Of a stretch of 64,000 bases of DNA, positions 52,573-60,873 are shown in pieces. Made by a program: the position numbers and the translations under genes. The DNA is from Synechocystis sp. PCC 7338. Its GTDB lineage: Bacteria > Cyanobacteriota > Cyanobacteriia > Cyanobacteriales > Microcystaceae. The notes under the pieces are model-generated. The model was not told where the DNA came from. It saw nothing but the letters and a program-made list of their open reading frames with translations, and did not search any database. The stretch is from NCBI RefSeq assembly GCF_018282115.1, contig NZ_CP054306.1, positions 1,411,488 to 1,475,487 of the forward strand, written 5' to 3'. How positions within the stretch are numbered: the stretch's first letter is position 1; each line of letters begins with the position of its first letter.

Positions 52573-52597
52573 AATCCCCCAAAAAAAGCGGGGGATT
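52573..52597. repeat. Small C/G-tract palindrome
   Basis: AATCCCCC (52573-52580) and GGGGGATT (52590-52597) form an 8-bp hairpin with an A-rich loop. It resembles the core of the repeat units flanking the DUF559 remnant. It sits between the GNAT gene and the double-glycine peptide genes. Confidence 0.6.
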
Positions 52598-52706
52598 CAA
52601 AATGGCAATAAAAACTTCATACATAGACCCTAAAATTAAACCAATACGCAAGCAAAATACTACGTTTATAGTTTATTTAGAGACATTATAAAGACCAATT
52701 CAAAAA

Positions 52707-52844
52707 TTAATATTTAATTGGGTTGAAAAGCACACTACCACCACAAACAACTTCTAACTCTGAGTCAGAAAGTTCGCGGTACTTGGGAGCGGTGGACTGG
52801 GATTTTGTTTCTTGACGTTGTACAGACTTTTCAATTTTAGACAT
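52707..52844 (-). CDS. Double-glycine secreted peptide precursor 1
   Basis: A 45-residue gene, ATG at 52844 to TAA ending at 52707. The leader (residues 1-36) starts MSKIEKSVQRQETK and ends KYRELSDSELEVVCGG, a classic double-glycine processing site with the hydrophobic and acidic positions recognised by C39 peptidases. The predicted mature peptide is only SVLFNPIKY (9 residues). Its leader is almost identical to that of the gene at 52955-53125. The C39-ABC exporter is divergent, about 530 bp away. The very short core could be a signal peptide or a truncated paralogue. Confidence 0.85.
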   Translation of the reverse strand: MSKIEKSVQRQETKSQSTAPKYRELSDSELEVVCGGSVLFNPIKY

Positions 52845-52954
52845 GGGAGTATTCCTCAAAAATGTTTAACTAGCAACCAGAATTTCACTTGACGAAAATG
52901 TAAAACAGACAAATAGAGTCAGCTTTATCGCAAAAATTTACAAAAAATGCCTGC

Positions 52955-53125
52955 CTAAGCGTTTTTAACCGCAGATTCAGGAGATTGAACGTTATGAAAA
53001 TTACAATCTATATTCACGCCACCACAAACAACTTCCAACTGAGCGTCAGAAAGTTCGCGGTATTTAGTGGCGCTGGACTGAAATTTTGTTTCTTGACGTT
53101 GTACAGACTTTTCAACTTTAAACAT
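52955..53125 (-). CDS. Double-glycine secreted peptide precursor 2
   Basis: A 56-residue gene, ATG at 53125 to TAG ending at 52955. The leader MFKVEKSVQRQETK...KYRELSDAQLEVVCGG (36 residues) parallels precursor 1. The mature part is 20 residues, beginning VNIDCNFHN, with one Cys and no Gly. Leaders are conserved while cores differ, the usual mark of exported bacteriocin, pheromone or biofilm-type peptides. The Cys directly before GG is uncommon. It lies 247 bp from the divergent exporter start. Confidence 0.88.
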   Translation of the reverse strand: MFKVEKSVQRQETKFQSSATKYRELSDAQLEVVCGGVNIDCNFHNVQSPESAVKNA

Positions 53126-53372
53126 GGAATTGAGCCTCAGATGGTATTTAGGAGTGAACCGATACCTGAAGGCTAACAGGAGTGATTTAACAAGAGATTA
53201 AATTTAGATTAAGTTTTTGTTATTTTCTGTTTACTTAGATATTGATAGAATGCGGTAACGAAAAAACATAATTGTATTAACTACTACATTGAATTTGTAA
53301 TTTGAAATGGAATGAATTATAAGTAATTTCACTCAAGCAAAATGTACTCATCAAGAAAATCGTGTTACTTGC
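53126..53372. promoter_or_regulatory. Divergent promoter region of the peptide locus
   Basis: 247 bp, AT-rich, between the start of peptide precursor 2 (minus) and the exporter (plus). No reading frame is supported. It should drive both sides and is the place to look for co-regulation. Confidence 0.5.
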
Positions 53373-55523
53373 ATGGCTAAATATCAGTGGATTCAGCAAC
53401 AAAGTGGCGAGGACTGCGCGGCGGCAAGTTTGGCCATCATTGCAAAACATTACGGACGTAACATCAGAATCAATAAAATTAGATCGCTGGTGGGGACTCG
53501 GCAAGGGGGAACCACCTTACTTGGGCTTAAATATGGGGCCCAGGAACTTGGATTTATTACCTCAGCCATCCAAGCAGAACCCGAAATCCTTGATGAGCTT
53601 GATGAATGGACTTTACCGGCGATTATTTTTTGGAAAGGCTATCATTTTGTTGTTTTGTACGGGCAGGAAAAAGATAAATATGTCATTTCAGATCCGGCGA
53701 TCGGAGTGCGCTATCTAGACCGCCAAGAGGTAATTAAGGGTTGGCAGGGGGGCATGATGCTCCTATTAGAGCCAGATCCCAAAGGATTTATCTCTCAATT
53801 TGATGAAGAGCCGGTTCATCCCGTCGATAATCTCTTAAAGCGACTGTGGGAATATCGAGAAATTTTCAGCAAATTATTGCCACTAAATTTAGCTGTTGGT
53901 ATTTTTTCCCTATCCACACCCTTATTACTTAAATTTTTAACAGATAGTGTTCTGACTAAATCAGATAGTCAAAGATTAACCTGGGTTGCCCTTGGCGTTA
54001 TTGTGATTGCGGTGGTTAATGCTATTTGTTCATTTTTACAATCGAATCTCGTTGCATCGTTTGCAGAAGAATTACAAAAAGGTCTCAAACTAGAATTTGG
54101 CTTACAAATCTTGAATTTGCCCATTACCTACCATGAAGCCCGACGCAGTGGTACGGCAATTCGTCGTCTTTCCGATATTCAACGCATTAATTTATTAGTT
54201 TCTCAGTTAGTTATAGATCTGCCCATTAAAGCCTTTATCGGTCTTGTGGCCCTTGGTTTTATCGTCTTTTATAGTTGGCAGTTAGCGGTAATCGTAGCGG
54301 CGATCGGGGTCATTATGACCTTATCAACCATTGCTTTTCAGCCCATTGTTCGCCAGACGACCTACCGTTCTATTACCATGGCGGGGGAAAATGCTGGACT
54401 CCTAGCTGAATCATTTAATGGAGCTTTGACAACCAAAACAACGACTGCTTCTCCCCAATTATGGCTGGAAATTCAACATCGCTTACAACGGGAATTTAAG
54501 CTCAATTACCGCACGGCTCAAATTCGCATTATCAATAATACCTTTTCCCAATTGATGGCGGGGGTGGGCACAGTCATTATGCTTTGGTATGGCAGTGTTT
54601 TGGTTTTTGGTAATCAACTTAGTATTGGTCAACTTATTGCCATTTACGGTCTGCAACAAAGTTTTTTATCATTGATTACAACTTTAGTACAATTTTTCAT
54701 TGACTTTACCCAAGTTAAAGCTATTACTAGACTCCTGGCGGAATTATTTGAGTATGAACCAGAAAATCAAGGGGATGATCTCAAGGACTCCATTGAAATT
54801 TATCCCCAGGACGACATTGATTGTCAAAATATTAGCTTTTACTATCCCGGTCGAATCAAGTTGATAGAAGACCTGTCCGTTACCATCCCCGGCGGTAAAG
54901 TTGTCGGCTTTATCGGAAAATCAGGCTGTGGAAAAAGTACCTTAGCAAAAATCTTGACTGGTCTTTATTCAGTGCAAGCTGGAGAAATTAATATTGGGAA
55001 CCATAGCTTCGGGAATTTTTCTTTGATTTGCTTACGAAAACAGGTTGTGCTGGTTTCCCAGGATGCCTTTTTCTTCCATCGTTCTATTATTGACAACTTT
55101 CGTTTAAGTTCACCCGATGTTACCTTAGCAAAAGTGATAGCAGCCTGTAAAATTGCCCAAGCCCATGAATTTATCAGTCAATTTCCCGAACAATATGAAA
55201 CAATTCTCGGTGCAGTGGCGGCAAATATTTCTGGGGGACAAAAACAACGCTTGGCGATCGCCAGGGCAATTGTAAACGATCCCCCCATTCTGATTTTGGA
55301 TGAGTCGACAGCCAATCTCGATCCTATGACCGAAGCTGAAGTACTAACTAATTTGCTTACCAAACGTCAAGGAAAAACTACGATTCTAATTAGCCATCGC
55401 CCTAAGGTTATCAATTGTGCAGATTGGATTATTTTTTTGCAATCAGGAAAAGTAAAATTTAGCAATACAATAGAAAATTTTCGTTCTGAATTTGGAAATG
55501 CTTCTGATTTTTTATCTCCTTAA
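53373..55523 (+). CDS. C39-peptidase-containing ABC exporter (PCAT)
   Basis: 716 residues. The N-terminal C39 cysteine protease has its full catalytic set: Gln9 and Cys15 in QQQSGEDCAAASL, His91 in KGYHFVVLYG and Asp107 in YVISDPAIG. It should cut leaders after double glycine. The ABC membrane domain spans about 160-440. The ATPase (about 475-716) has Walker A GKSGCGKST, signature ISGGQKQRLAIARAI and Walker B ILILDESTANLD. Its predicted substrates are the two divergent precursors. No HlyD-type adaptor or outer-membrane gene is adjacent. A HIP1 octamer occurs near its 3' end. Confidence 0.93.
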   Translation: MAKYQWIQQQSGEDCAAASLAIIAKHYGRNIRINKIRSLVGTRQGGTTLLGLKYGAQELGFITSAIQAEPEILDELDEWTLPAIIFWKGYHFVVLYGQEKDKYVISDPAIGVRYLDRQEVIKGWQGGMMLLLEPDPKGFISQFDEEPVHPVDNLLKRLWEYREIFSKLLPLNLAVGIFSLSTPLLLKFLTDSVLTKSDSQRLTWVALGVIVIAVVNAICSFLQSNLVASFAEELQKGLKLEFGLQILNLPITYHEARRSGTAIRRLSDIQRINLLVSQLVIDLPIKAFIGLVALGFIVFYSWQLAVIVAAIGVIMTLSTIAFQPIVRQTTYRSITMAGENAGLLAESFNGALTTKTTTASPQLWLEIQHRLQREFKLNYRTAQIRIINNTFSQLMAGVGTVIMLWYGSVLVFGNQLSIGQLIAIYGLQQSFLSLITTLVQFFIDFTQVKAITRLLAELFEYEPENQGDDLKDSIEIYPQDDIDCQNISFYYPGRIKLIEDLSVTIPGGKVVGFIGKSGCGKSTLAKILTGLYSVQAGEINIGNHSFGNFSLICLRKQVVLVSQDAFFFHRSIIDNFRLSSPDVTLAKVIAACKIAQAHEFISQFPEQYETILGAVAANISGGQKQRLAIARAIVNDPPILILDESTANLDPMTEAEVLTNLLTKRQGKTTILISHRPKVINCADWIIFLQSGKVKFSNTIENFRSEFGNASDFLSP

Positions 55524-55844
55524 ACCGAGTTTATAATGCGTTTACATCCTGTTTAAGAAGAATTTATTTATGATGAGAAGAGCATTAAAATCGAGAAAAT
55601 AGACAATATTTCCTTAAGGTAGCTGGACATTAAAGAGTGACGCCAAAGTCAAAATTAAGCATAAAAATGCACTAGCTCATGGTGTTGCAGCGAATTACCT
55701 GATAAATCTCTCAATACTCTCCGACTGGAGACTAATGAGGAGGCGTCGATCGCCGATCAATTATATTTTTGAAGGTATGATTAGTGGGATTGTCAACAAG
55801 CTAAGGTACTGGCACTGAGGCTATAACCGTGGTTTTCTTTCCTA
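55524..55844. other. Gene-free region after the exporter
   Basis: 321 bp with no credible gene, RNA or repeat that I can identify. It marks the right edge of the accessory region before conserved core genes resume. Confidence 0.4.
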
Positions 55845-56546
55845 ATGGGCATCGAGCAAAATAGTCCTATGGATTTGTCCCTCTGGATGGCGGTGGGGCT
55901 AGCGGCAACTTATCTAGGGGCTGTGGTGTTAACGGCGGAACTGCTTAACCGTCTTTCCCCCAGTCCAGCGGAGGTAACCCGCAAAATTGTCCACATCGGC
56001 GCAGGGCAGGTGGTATTAATTGCCTGGTGGTTAGACATTCCCGGTTGGGTGGGGGCGATCGCCGGTGTTTTTGCCGCTGGCATTGCATTGCTGTCCTATC
56101 GTTTACCAATTTTACCCAGCTTGGAAAGTGTTGGCCGTCATAGTTACGGCACTTTGTTTTACGCCCTGAGCATTGGCCTATTGGTGGGGGGATTTTTCTC
56201 TGTGGGGCTGCCGGTGTTTGCGGCGATCGGCATTTTAGTCATGGCCTGGGGCGATGGAATGGCGGCCCTGGTGGGACAAAAATGGGGACGTCACCGCTAC
56301 GAAGTCTTTGGTTTCCGCAAAAGTTGGGAAGGCACTCTCGTCATGGTGTTGGCTAGTTTTTTGGTCACAGTTGCACTCCTGGGTTACACCTTTGGCTTCA
56401 CAGCTAGTTGCTTCGTTGTTGCCGGGATGGTGGCGATCGCCAGTGCGGGGCTGGAGAGCTTTTCCCGTTGGGGCATTGATAACCTAACTGTTCCCATGGG
56501 CAGTGCTTTGATCGCCTTTGGCGGTAGTTATCTCTGGCTGGGATAA
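55845..56546 (+). CDS. Phytol kinase-like CTP-dependent membrane kinase
   Basis: 233 residues (an ATG at 55869 is an alternative start) with 6-7 hydrophobic helices. The VTE5/dolichol-kinase motifs are present: VTRKIVHIGAG, then MAWGDGMAALVGQKWGRHR and FGFRKSWEGTLVM. The Synechocystis homologue (slr1652, from memory) phosphorylates phytol released from chlorophyll, feeding tocopherol synthesis. Membrane-bound. Followed at 12 bp by the M20 hydrolase gene, same strand. Confidence 0.85.
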   Translation: MGIEQNSPMDLSLWMAVGLAATYLGAVVLTAELLNRLSPSPAEVTRKIVHIGAGQVVLIAWWLDIPGWVGAIAGVFAAGIALLSYRLPILPSLESVGRHSYGTLFYALSIGLLVGGFFSVGLPVFAAIGILVMAWGDGMAALVGQKWGRHRYEVFGFRKSWEGTLVMVLASFLVTVALLGYTFGFTASCFVVAGMVAIASAGLESFSRWGIDNLTVPMGSALIAFGGSYLWLG

Positions 56547-56558
56547 TGCCTGGGGTGA

Positions 56559-57809
56559 ATGGTTAAAATACAAACACCACCTTGCTTTTTCACCATGGTT
56601 ATTGCCCTTCCCCAGCCGGTTAATTTACCCAGCACTAATGTCCGTTTGTCCATCCAAGCGCTACACGGTCAATTGATCCAATGGCGACGGCAATTGCATC
56701 AATACCCAGAATTGGGCTTTCAAGAGCAGTTAACGGCGGCCCGCATTGCCGAAACTCTTACTAAGCTAGGGATTCCCCACACTCCAGGCATTGCCAAAAC
56801 CGGCATTATGGCAGTGGTTGACAGTGGTAAACCAGGGCCCGTGTTGGCCATCCGGGCCGATATGGATGCTCTGCCGGTGACAGAAGAAAATGAAGTGGAT
56901 TACCGTTCCCTCCACCCAGGCAAAATGCACGCCTGCGGCCACGACGGTCACACGGCGATCGCCTTGGGGACAGCGCAATATTTGGCGGAACATCGGGATA
57001 GCTTTCGGGGGCAGGTAAAATTCTTATTTCAGCCAGCGGAGGAAGGCCCCGGCGGTGCCAAACCCATGATTGAGGCGGGGGTGTTGGAAAATCCAGCCGT
57101 GGATGCCATTGTGGGCCTACATCTGTGGAACGATTTGCCCGTGGGCACGGTGGGCATCAAACCAGGGCCAGTGATGGCAGCGGTGGAACATTTTGAATGT
57201 CAACTGTTCGGTCAGGGGGGCCACGGAGCCATGCCCCACCAAACTGTTGATACCCTGGTGATTAGTGCACAGATTGTCATGGCCTTGCAAGGCATTGTGG
57301 CCCGTAATTTAAATCCCCTCCAGTCCGCCGTGGTCACCGTGGGGCAGTTGCAATCCGGTACGGCCTTTAACGTCATCCCCGACAGTGCCTATTTCCGGGG
57401 TACAGTGCGCTACTTTGACCCCAGTTTTGCGGGCTATTTTGCCCGACGCATCGAAGAAATTATCAAGGGCATTTGCCAGAGTCACGGGGCTAACTACCAA
57501 TTCACCTACGAAAATATCTATCCCCCCGTGGTCAACGATCGCCGTTTGGCGGATTTAGTGCGATCGGCGGCGGCGGATGTGTTACTCACCGATGACCATC
57601 TACAACCGGATTATCAAACCCTAGCAGGGGAAGATATGTCATTTTTCCTCCAGGCAGTGCCAGGTTGTTACTTCCTTTTAGGGTCTGCCAATAGCGACCT
57701 TGGTTTGGACTATCCCCACCACCATCCCCGCTTCAATTTTGATGAGGCAGTATTGCCAGTGGGGGTAGAGTTATTTGTCCGTTGTGTGGAACGGTTTTGC
57801 AATGCCTAG
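56559..57809 (+). CDS. M20-family amidohydrolase (N-acyl amino acid hydrolase type)
   Basis: 416 residues; an internal ATG at 56595 is an alternative start with a cleaner family N-terminus. Zinc metallopeptidase fold: RRQLHQYPELGFQE opening, the metal-binding HACGHDGH (about residue 127), FQPAEEGPGGAKPMIEAG with the catalytic Glu pair, GLHLWNDLPVG, and the late ligand His in DYPHHHPRF. Relatives hydrolyse N-acetyl or indole-acetyl amino acids; the exact substrate is unknown. Its stop overlaps the convergent porin gene by 4 bp. Confidence 0.9.
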   Translation: MVKIQTPPCFFTMVIALPQPVNLPSTNVRLSIQALHGQLIQWRRQLHQYPELGFQEQLTAARIAETLTKLGIPHTPGIAKTGIMAVVDSGKPGPVLAIRADMDALPVTEENEVDYRSLHPGKMHACGHDGHTAIALGTAQYLAEHRDSFRGQVKFLFQPAEEGPGGAKPMIEAGVLENPAVDAIVGLHLWNDLPVGTVGIKPGPVMAAVEHFECQLFGQGGHGAMPHQTVDTLVISAQIVMALQGIVARNLNPLQSAVVTVGQLQSGTAFNVIPDSAYFRGTVRYFDPSFAGYFARRIEEIIKGICQSHGANYQFTYENIYPPVVNDRRLADLVRSAAADVLLTDDHLQPDYQTLAGEDMSFFLQAVPGCYFLLGSANSDLGLDYPHHHPRFNFDEAVLPVGVELFVRCVERFCNA

Positions 57810-59422
57810 AAGCTGAAAGTGGTACGAATCACCCCCATCACCAGGGTGCCATTGGCGTTGTTGTAATCAGCATTGGGCACCACTACAATGCCCGGGGTAA
57901 TGGAAAGATTGTCATTCACGGCCCACTGGAAAAACCCTTCTAGGTGGAGGGAACTGTCAATGTCGGTGCTGGTAACGTCATCGGGAAAGACGATGGAACT
58001 ACTGCTCACCCAGGGTTGCATGCCCACAATAATCCCTGCCATGTTACCTTCCTTGATAATGTCGGGGAAAGCCAAAGTCACTGCCCAATTCCAAATGTCT
58101 AAACTGCCCCTACCAATGCTGGCATCTACCAGATCAATGGAGTTGAGGGTGCGGGCTTTGGTAAGGCCTCCCCAGCCTCCCAGGACAAAATGGTCACTTA
58201 ATTGCCAAGAAAAAGCGGCTCCATAGGCGTTGTGGGAAGTTTTGGCTGCTTCGCCAAAGGTGGTTTCGGTGAAGTAGCGGAAGTTAGAGCGCTGGCTACC
58301 AGTGCTGGTGTCCAGGGTATTGTAGCCATAGCCATAGGTTAAAGCTAGGGTCAGATTGTCACTGAAGTCGTAGTTTAACTGGGCGATCGTGCCAAAACTA
58401 CCGTTGAATAGTCCTTCTCCCTGGGAAGGATCATTACCAGCGGGGGCCAGGTAACCAAGGCTGAATTGTAATTTATCCCAGGTGCCCTGGAGGGCCGCCC
58501 CGGTGCCTTCCCCTAGAAAATAGATAGGGCTACGGGTACCAAAGGCCGTCAACGCTCCAAAGGCTCCATCCCCGTCCAACACGTTAATGGTATTGGTGAA
58601 ATCGTCGAAAGCCCCCCCGGCTCCCATGGCCCACAGACGAATATTTTCCGTGGCAGGAAAAGTATAGTACAAAACACTGTTGCTGAGGTTGCCATCTTCC
58701 GGTTCCGTTGCCCCTAACACTGGCTGAAAAGTACCGGCGATGGGGCCATAGTCTTCTAAATTGCCACTGGATAGACGAATGAACAGATCGTCATCTCCCC
58801 GAAAGCTTGTATTGAGCTCCAGGCGGGTGCGGTAACCCAAGGTGGTATTTCTGGTGATCGATTCAGTGCCATTATTTTTGTCGCCGCTGACAATGCCGCT
58901 CAGGGCGGTTACCACCTGCCCACTTAATTTGGTGGTGGTGGAAAATTGATGATCTTCTAAGTAAGCTGTGCGGACTTCCAGATTATCGATGCGGGTTCCC
59001 AGGGCCGCTAATTCTCCCTGAAATTCTTGAGCTAAGCGTTTCAGCTTATCAACGTCTTCCCGTAAAACCGCTACGTTTTCCTGGATTAACCGCTCCATCA
59101 CGTTGATGCAGGCATTTAGCCCCGCAGCAAACTCCCAACGGGATAGGGCCCGATCGCCGCGAAAAGTCCGGTCAGGGTAACCAACGATGCAACCATAGCG
59201 CTCCACTAAAGTTTTCAATGCTTCGTAGGCCCAGGCGGTGGGCTGCACATCTCTGAGCTCCGAGACGGAAGTGATTTGTCCCATTGGATTCATATCTTCC
59301 AAGGATTGACCGAACTCCCAACGCTCCATCTTGTCGACTGGTTCGGCTAAAGCTTCTCCCTCTCCCCCGGCGATCGCCATCAGGGCACCTAAACCCCACA
59401 CTAGTGACAGTTTTTTTAACAT
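57806..59422 (-). CDS. Outer-membrane porin with SLH domain (OprB-like)
   Basis: 538 residues from the ATG at 59422; the frame extends to 59455. A signal peptide follows (MLKKLSLVWGLGALMAIAGG, cut near ALA-EP). Then an SLH domain (about 45-110; WAYEALKTLVERYGCIVGYPD, in parts) binds peptidoglycan, a coiled-coil (about 110-150) follows, and a carbohydrate-selective OprB-type beta-barrel ends in the aromatic FSF. In PCC 6803 such porins allow passage of inorganic ions including iron. A Fur-like box about 115 bp upstream suggests iron control. Confidence 0.92.
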   Translation of the reverse strand: MLKKLSLVWGLGALMAIAGGEGEALAEPVDKMERWEFGQSLEDMNPMGQITSVSELRDVQPTAWAYEALKTLVERYGCIVGYPDRTFRGDRALSRWEFAAGLNACINVMERLIQENVAVLREDVDKLKRLAQEFQGELAALGTRIDNLEVRTAYLEDHQFSTTTKLSGQVVTALSGIVSGDKNNGTESITRNTTLGYRTRLELNTSFRGDDDLFIRLSSGNLEDYGPIAGTFQPVLGATEPEDGNLSNSVLYYTFPATENIRLWAMGAGGAFDDFTNTINVLDGDGAFGALTAFGTRSPIYFLGEGTGAALQGTWDKLQFSLGYLAPAGNDPSQGEGLFNGSFGTIAQLNYDFSDNLTLALTYGYGYNTLDTSTGSQRSNFRYFTETTFGEAAKTSHNAYGAAFSWQLSDHFVLGGWGGLTKARTLNSIDLVDASIGRGSLDIWNWAVTLAFPDIIKEGNMAGIIVGMQPWVSSSSIVFPDDVTSTDIDSSLHLEGFFQWAVNDNLSITPGIVVVPNADYNNANGTLVMGVIRTTFSF

Positions 59423-59537
59423 ACGAGTCCTCACACTCCAAGGAATAGCCGACAAATTATTGAGAATATAGGCAAGAAGTCAGAGCGAAAGCAATGCCCT
59501 TCCTCCCCATACCCAAAAATTGCCCCAGGCTAGCTTT

Positions 59538-59556
59538 AACAATGATAATCATTATC
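59538..59556. promoter_or_regulatory. Fur box upstream of the porin
   Basis: AACAATGATAATCATTATC matches 17 of 19 bases of the classical Fur consensus GATAATGATAATCATTATC. It lies 115 bp upstream of the porin ATG and about 450 bp from psaL, so the porin is the likely target: repressed when iron is plentiful. Confidence 0.75.
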
Positions 59557-60008
59557 ACAGTATAATATTTTCCGCCATTTATGGTGAGCATTTCCACCAA
59601 GCCCATCGGACTGGAATCTTTATTGGCTAAGTCCTAGTGATTTTTTCACCTGCACGAATAAATGGAGGGATAACGGCTCAGACAGCTTTTTTCCTTTGTT
59701 AATCTCCTTAGACAAAGCCATGATTTGGCTCGCCCATTTTCTCCAAATCGCCAAAAGCAAACTGACAAAGATTGAAGAAGCTTATTAAAAAAGACAGAGC
59801 CAACTAATTGGCAAATCAGATATAAAGAAGTCCCCTGAGTCGAGAATCCCAACAAAACAGCCCTTGTCGTGGGATGCCAATAAAACTTAATGAATTTTTT
59901 TAAAGCTAAAGGCCATTTTCCTCGCAAAACGTCCCCCCGTGCGTAAAATGGGGACTAAAGTTTTGTCACGTCCCTGACGAAATTCTTTAACAGGAGAATT
60001 CAATACCA
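59557..60008 (+). promoter_or_regulatory. psaL upstream region
   Basis: About 450 bp between the Fur box and psaL with no supported gene (a minus-strand frame at 59646-59927 looks random). Near the psaL start a short GTCA/TGAC hairpin and the Shine-Dalgarno AACAGGAGAA are seen. High-light and main promoters of psaL should be here. Confidence 0.45.
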
Positions 60009-60482
60009 ATGGCTGAATCTAACCAAGTTGTACAAGCCTATAACGGCGATCCTTTTGTGGGGCACCTTTCCACCCCCATTTCCGACTCCGCTTTTACCCG
60101 CACTTTTATCGGTAACTTACCCGCCTACCGCAAGGGTCTTTCCCCCATCCTCAGAGGTTTGGAAGTGGGTATGGCCCACGGCTACTTTCTGATTGGCCCC
60201 TGGACCCTGCTCGGCCCCCTGCGGGATTCTGAGTACCAGTACATTGGTGGTCTGATCGGAGCTTTGGCTTTGATCCTGGTGGCCACCGCTGCCCTTAGTA
60301 GCTATGGTTTAGTTACTTTCCAAGGGGACCAGGGTACCGGCGACACTCTGCAAACAGCCGATGGTTGGAGCCAATTTGCCGCTGGCTTTTTTGTAGGTGG
60401 TATGGGAGGTGCCTTTGTGGCTTACTTCCTGCTGGAAAACCTCAGCGTTGTGGATGGGATTTTCCGGGGTCTATTTAACTAA
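60009..60482 (+). CDS. psaL: Photosystem I subunit XI
   Basis: 157 residues. PsaL sits at the centre of PSI trimers and binds chlorophyll. The N-terminal soluble part has VQAYNGDPFVGHLSTPISDS, the first helix region has LPAYRKGLSPILRGLEVGMAHGYFL (in parts), and two more hydrophobic helices follow (about 80-105 and 122-145). The C-terminus ends near the trimer axis with GIFRGLFN. A good Shine-Dalgarno precedes the ATG. Co-transcription with psaI 90 bp downstream is likely. Confidence 0.96.
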   Translation: MAESNQVVQAYNGDPFVGHLSTPISDSAFTRTFIGNLPAYRKGLSPILRGLEVGMAHGYFLIGPWTLLGPLRDSEYQYIGGLIGALALILVATAALSSYGLVTFQGDQGTGDTLQTADGWSQFAAGFFVGGMGGAFVAYFLLENLSVVDGIFRGLFN

Positions 60483-60572
60483 ATAACCTTATAACCTTTA
60501 AACTGTTTCGACTTTGCCGTTGCCACAACGGTCCGAGCTTACAATCATCCAATTAATAAGGAGTATTAACTA

Positions 60573-60689
60573 ATGGACGGTTCCTACGCTGCATCTTACC
60601 TGCCTTGGATTTTGATTCCTATGGTGGGTTGGTTATTCCCTGCTGTGACCATGGGGTTGCTTTTCATTCACATTGAAAGTGAAGGTTAG
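60573..60689 (+). CDS. psaI: Photosystem I subunit VIII
   Basis: 38-residue single-helix thylakoid protein: starts [20 protein letters not shown] and ends FIHIESEG. PsaI supports PsaL binding and trimer formation, consistent with its place directly after psaL. AAGGAG precedes the ATG by 11 bp. Confidence 0.93.
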   Translation: MDGSYAASYLPWILIPMVGWLFPAVTMGLLFIHIESEG

Positions 60690-60873
60690 GCTGGGAAGGT
60701 TTGAAGACTAACAGTCTTTTGATCAAAAATGTCTAACCATCTTCGGGTGGGTCAGGATTTCTCCGTTATGCGGGGGATTGGACATTTTAATTTGTTACTC
60801 CGCCAGCGGGTGGGGTATTTTTTTTGTGGGCTTATCAAAGGCTTGTGTAGTTTTTAATGGATATTTTGGCAAG

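Noticed and set aside
59646-59927. 93-codon minus-strand frame upstream of psaL
   Set aside because: No ribosome site, erratic Trp/Cys/Phe-rich composition, and it lies over the psaL promoter region.
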